Source of the DNA: Paracyclopina nana
Taxonomy: Eukaryota > Arthropoda > Copepoda > Cyclopoida > Cyclopettidae
Length of the DNA: 64,000 bases
NCBI GenBank assembly: GCA_019096065.1
Contig: JAGUCH010000003.1
Coordinates: 5,146,001-5,210,000 of the forward strand
Direction of reading: 5' to 3'
Position numbers and translations under genes: made by a program. Position 1 is the first letter of the stretch, and every line of letters begins with the position of its first letter. The notes beneath the pieces were generated by a model, which saw nothing but the letters and a program-made list of their open reading frames with translations, was not told where the DNA came from and searched no databases. Shown one piece after another: positions 62,178-64,000 of the stretch.

Positions 62178-64000
62178 TTTGGGTGCGTTTACTTTTCGCT
62201 ATAGCCACTCAAAAATGCCGTAGCCATTTGGCGGAATAAATGTCTCGGCGGAATTTCTTTTTCCTCGTTTATTTTGCGAGGAGCGATGGCAACACTGGAC
62301 AGTAAGACACGACACAGAATTTCTCTCCAATGGAGCAAAAAGTAAGTCGAGTCTAAAAGAAAGCCAAGCACTTCAGGCGGGACGCATCTGTCACTTATTC
62401 TATGAGGAACGCCTTAGAAAACGCAGAGCAATTTTCTGTACTTCTATAGATCGAAGGCGCGAAAATTTAAAAAATAAAGTTACACACTATTTCTTAATAC
62501 GGTACAATTTGATGACATGACCATTTGGGTGAACTTTTATGGTATTGCCTCATTTAATCGATAGAACTTATGTTTCAAATTGAAAGCTGTAGCTTATATA
62601 GGATTCCTCAAGTTGAATAATGAACGACCACTCGTACTTCTTTTTAAAGCTTCTTTACTTTGAACATGCTCTTTTTTTCAGACATGTGATCGCCTTACAG
62701 GAAATATTGGCGATAGAATAGATTATTAAGGAGCATTCAAAAGAAATTCTAGAATGCATTCGAGCAAGCATAATTATTTGGCGCTACCTCTAGGCTCTGC
62801 ACATCGATTTGACCAGGGGCAAATCTATTGAGCAATCCTGACGGAATAATTCTACTTTTGAATCACGCAACTATAGTAGTTATTTCGTCCTCCGCTAGGG
62901 AGCACTCCAGTAGCGCTAGTACTTAAAAAGAGCGCGAAATTCAAATTCAAGAACTGGATAAACCAGTGTGAGAGTGAGCGCTCACACTCGCTCGCATCAC
63001 ATGCCTGAAAGTGTTTCCAGCCTTTTTCCAACTTTAGCTCGTCATAAAATAAAATCAGGCTGTTTTTATGGCTTCTTGGGGATAATTTTGAATCCATATA
63101 TTCTAACATCAAGAAAATTCCACAGATTTGAATAGAAATTTCGTCCTGCACCCCAGAGCAGTAGCACCCTACCATAGTATAGTCCGATGACGTGCTATAG
63201 TAAAGCCTTTGTTTGTGATGCATTTTTATTTTGTTTGCCCCTGTTTGCCTTTGTTTGCCCTTGTTTGCCCTTGTTTGCCCTTGTTTGCTGCTGTTTGCCC
63301 TTGTTTGCCTTATTTAGACACGCCCACTTGACACTAAAAAATAATTCGTGTTATCCTCCAGCCTAGAGGTGTATAATCCTATATTTTCAAGATGCTAATA
63401 ATTTGCTAGCAACAGCCACAATTCAGTGTCTGACTTGACTTGCCATATGTTAAAAAGAATCTTGAAACAAATTAAGAAGCTTGCAACAAAGGAAATTTGA
63501 TCTTCATGATAGAACAACTATATACGCGTACTCTAGTTTTGGATGTGGGGAAAATGCAAGATACATTGACGTTGATCCTCAGTTTGGGATAGCCCCATAA
63601 ATTTGAGCTGTATTATTTAGACGAACTTAAGATAGTGGCTCGCACCTAATCATGGTGAAATGGAAAAACCCATGGGTAAAAGTTGAAGTAAATATAATTT
63701 GCAGATGCTGCACTTGAGTCATTGCTGAAAATGTAACCACAACAACTAAGAAGTTTAGAACAAAGAGACTGGCCAACTCTCTCATAGATGCTATGCTTTT
63801 TCACGACACGCACATAGCTCGTTTTTATCATACTTTCCCCCACAGTGCCTAAGCCCCGCGCTGGCCCCAAGATGTAAGCGTTACGCTCTCCATGATGCGG
63901 AATTAGATCTTGGCGGTGATCCAAAAACTGAACAGAAAAGCTTGCAGTGGCCTAGATTTTCGGCAACAGCTAAAGGAAGTTGAAATTCATTTCCTCTGAA
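62178..64000. other. Intergenic, no gene recognised
   Basis: Includes the mannosidase 5' flank. Short ORFs show no family motifs. A minisatellite lies at 63231-63310. Confidence 0.45.
63231..63310 (+). repeat. TTGTTTGCCC minisatellite
   Basis: Eight tandem 10-bp units with minor variants. Confidence 0.9.

Noticed and set aside
63646..63924. 92-codon minus-strand ORF at the right edge
   Set aside because: No family motif, no splice context and no continuation visible. Could only be judged with sequence beyond the window.

Overview
The window is nuclear DNA of a small-genome invertebrate animal. Genes are split by many short GT-AG introns (typically 50-65 bp), several neighbours lie very close together, and the proteins are standard metazoan families: Myt1 kinase, a two-pore K+ channel, DOCK6/7/8-type GEF, FBPase, an SLC19 carrier, neutral sphingomyelinase, cyclin Q and Golgi alpha-mannosidase I. 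No ribosomal RNA, CRISPR or prokaryotic feature is visible. The taxon cannot be fixed from the sequence. Close gene spacing with splice-acceptor-like sequences just before start codons would fit a lineage with SL trans-splicing and operons.

Layout. 0.9-3.0 kb: Myt1 (-). 4.2-6.0 kb: an unrecognised nuclear-type protein (-). 6.5-8.9 kb: a K2P potassium channel (+) whose second coding exon is split by a 622-bp Transib-like MITE. 9.1-10.9 kb: an orphan type I membrane protein (+). 11.4-13.4 kb: a CCHC zinc-knuckle protein (-). 14.5-15.3 kb: a broken, intron-retaining LIN54-like CXC pseudogene (-). 15.3-33.9 kb: a repeat island with no convincing protein gene, holding a second Transib-like MITE, foldback elements, several minisatellites, tRNA-like pieces, and a 4.66-kb palindromic composite element flanked by 655-bp near-identical direct repeats. 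34.0-35.1 kb: fructose-1,6-bisphosphatase (+).

35.6-46.8 kb: a DOCK gene (+) of 23 resolved exons plus one possible cassette exon. It encodes about 2190 aa and hosts a complete antisense sulfotransferase gene in one intron and a same-strand multi-membrane-span ORF in another. 47.0-48.1 kb: trypsin-like protease (-). 49.0-50.9 kb: SLC19 transporter (-). 51.2-54.1 kb: an SR-rich orphan and, 7 nt upstream of its start codon, a COPS9-like gene on the same strand. 54.6-57.6 kb: SMPD2, SLX9 and cyclin Q in tandem (+), likely an operon. 59.4-62.2 kb: class I alpha-mannosidase (-). 62.2-64 kb: nothing recognised beyond a small minisatellite.

Exon boundaries were worked out by hand from GT/AG sites and reading-frame phase. 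Where phases close exactly (Myt1, FBPase, DOCK, sulfotransferase, protease, SLC19, cyclin Q) the models are firm. The 5' ends of the 4.2-6.0 kb gene and of the mannosidase are not resolved.
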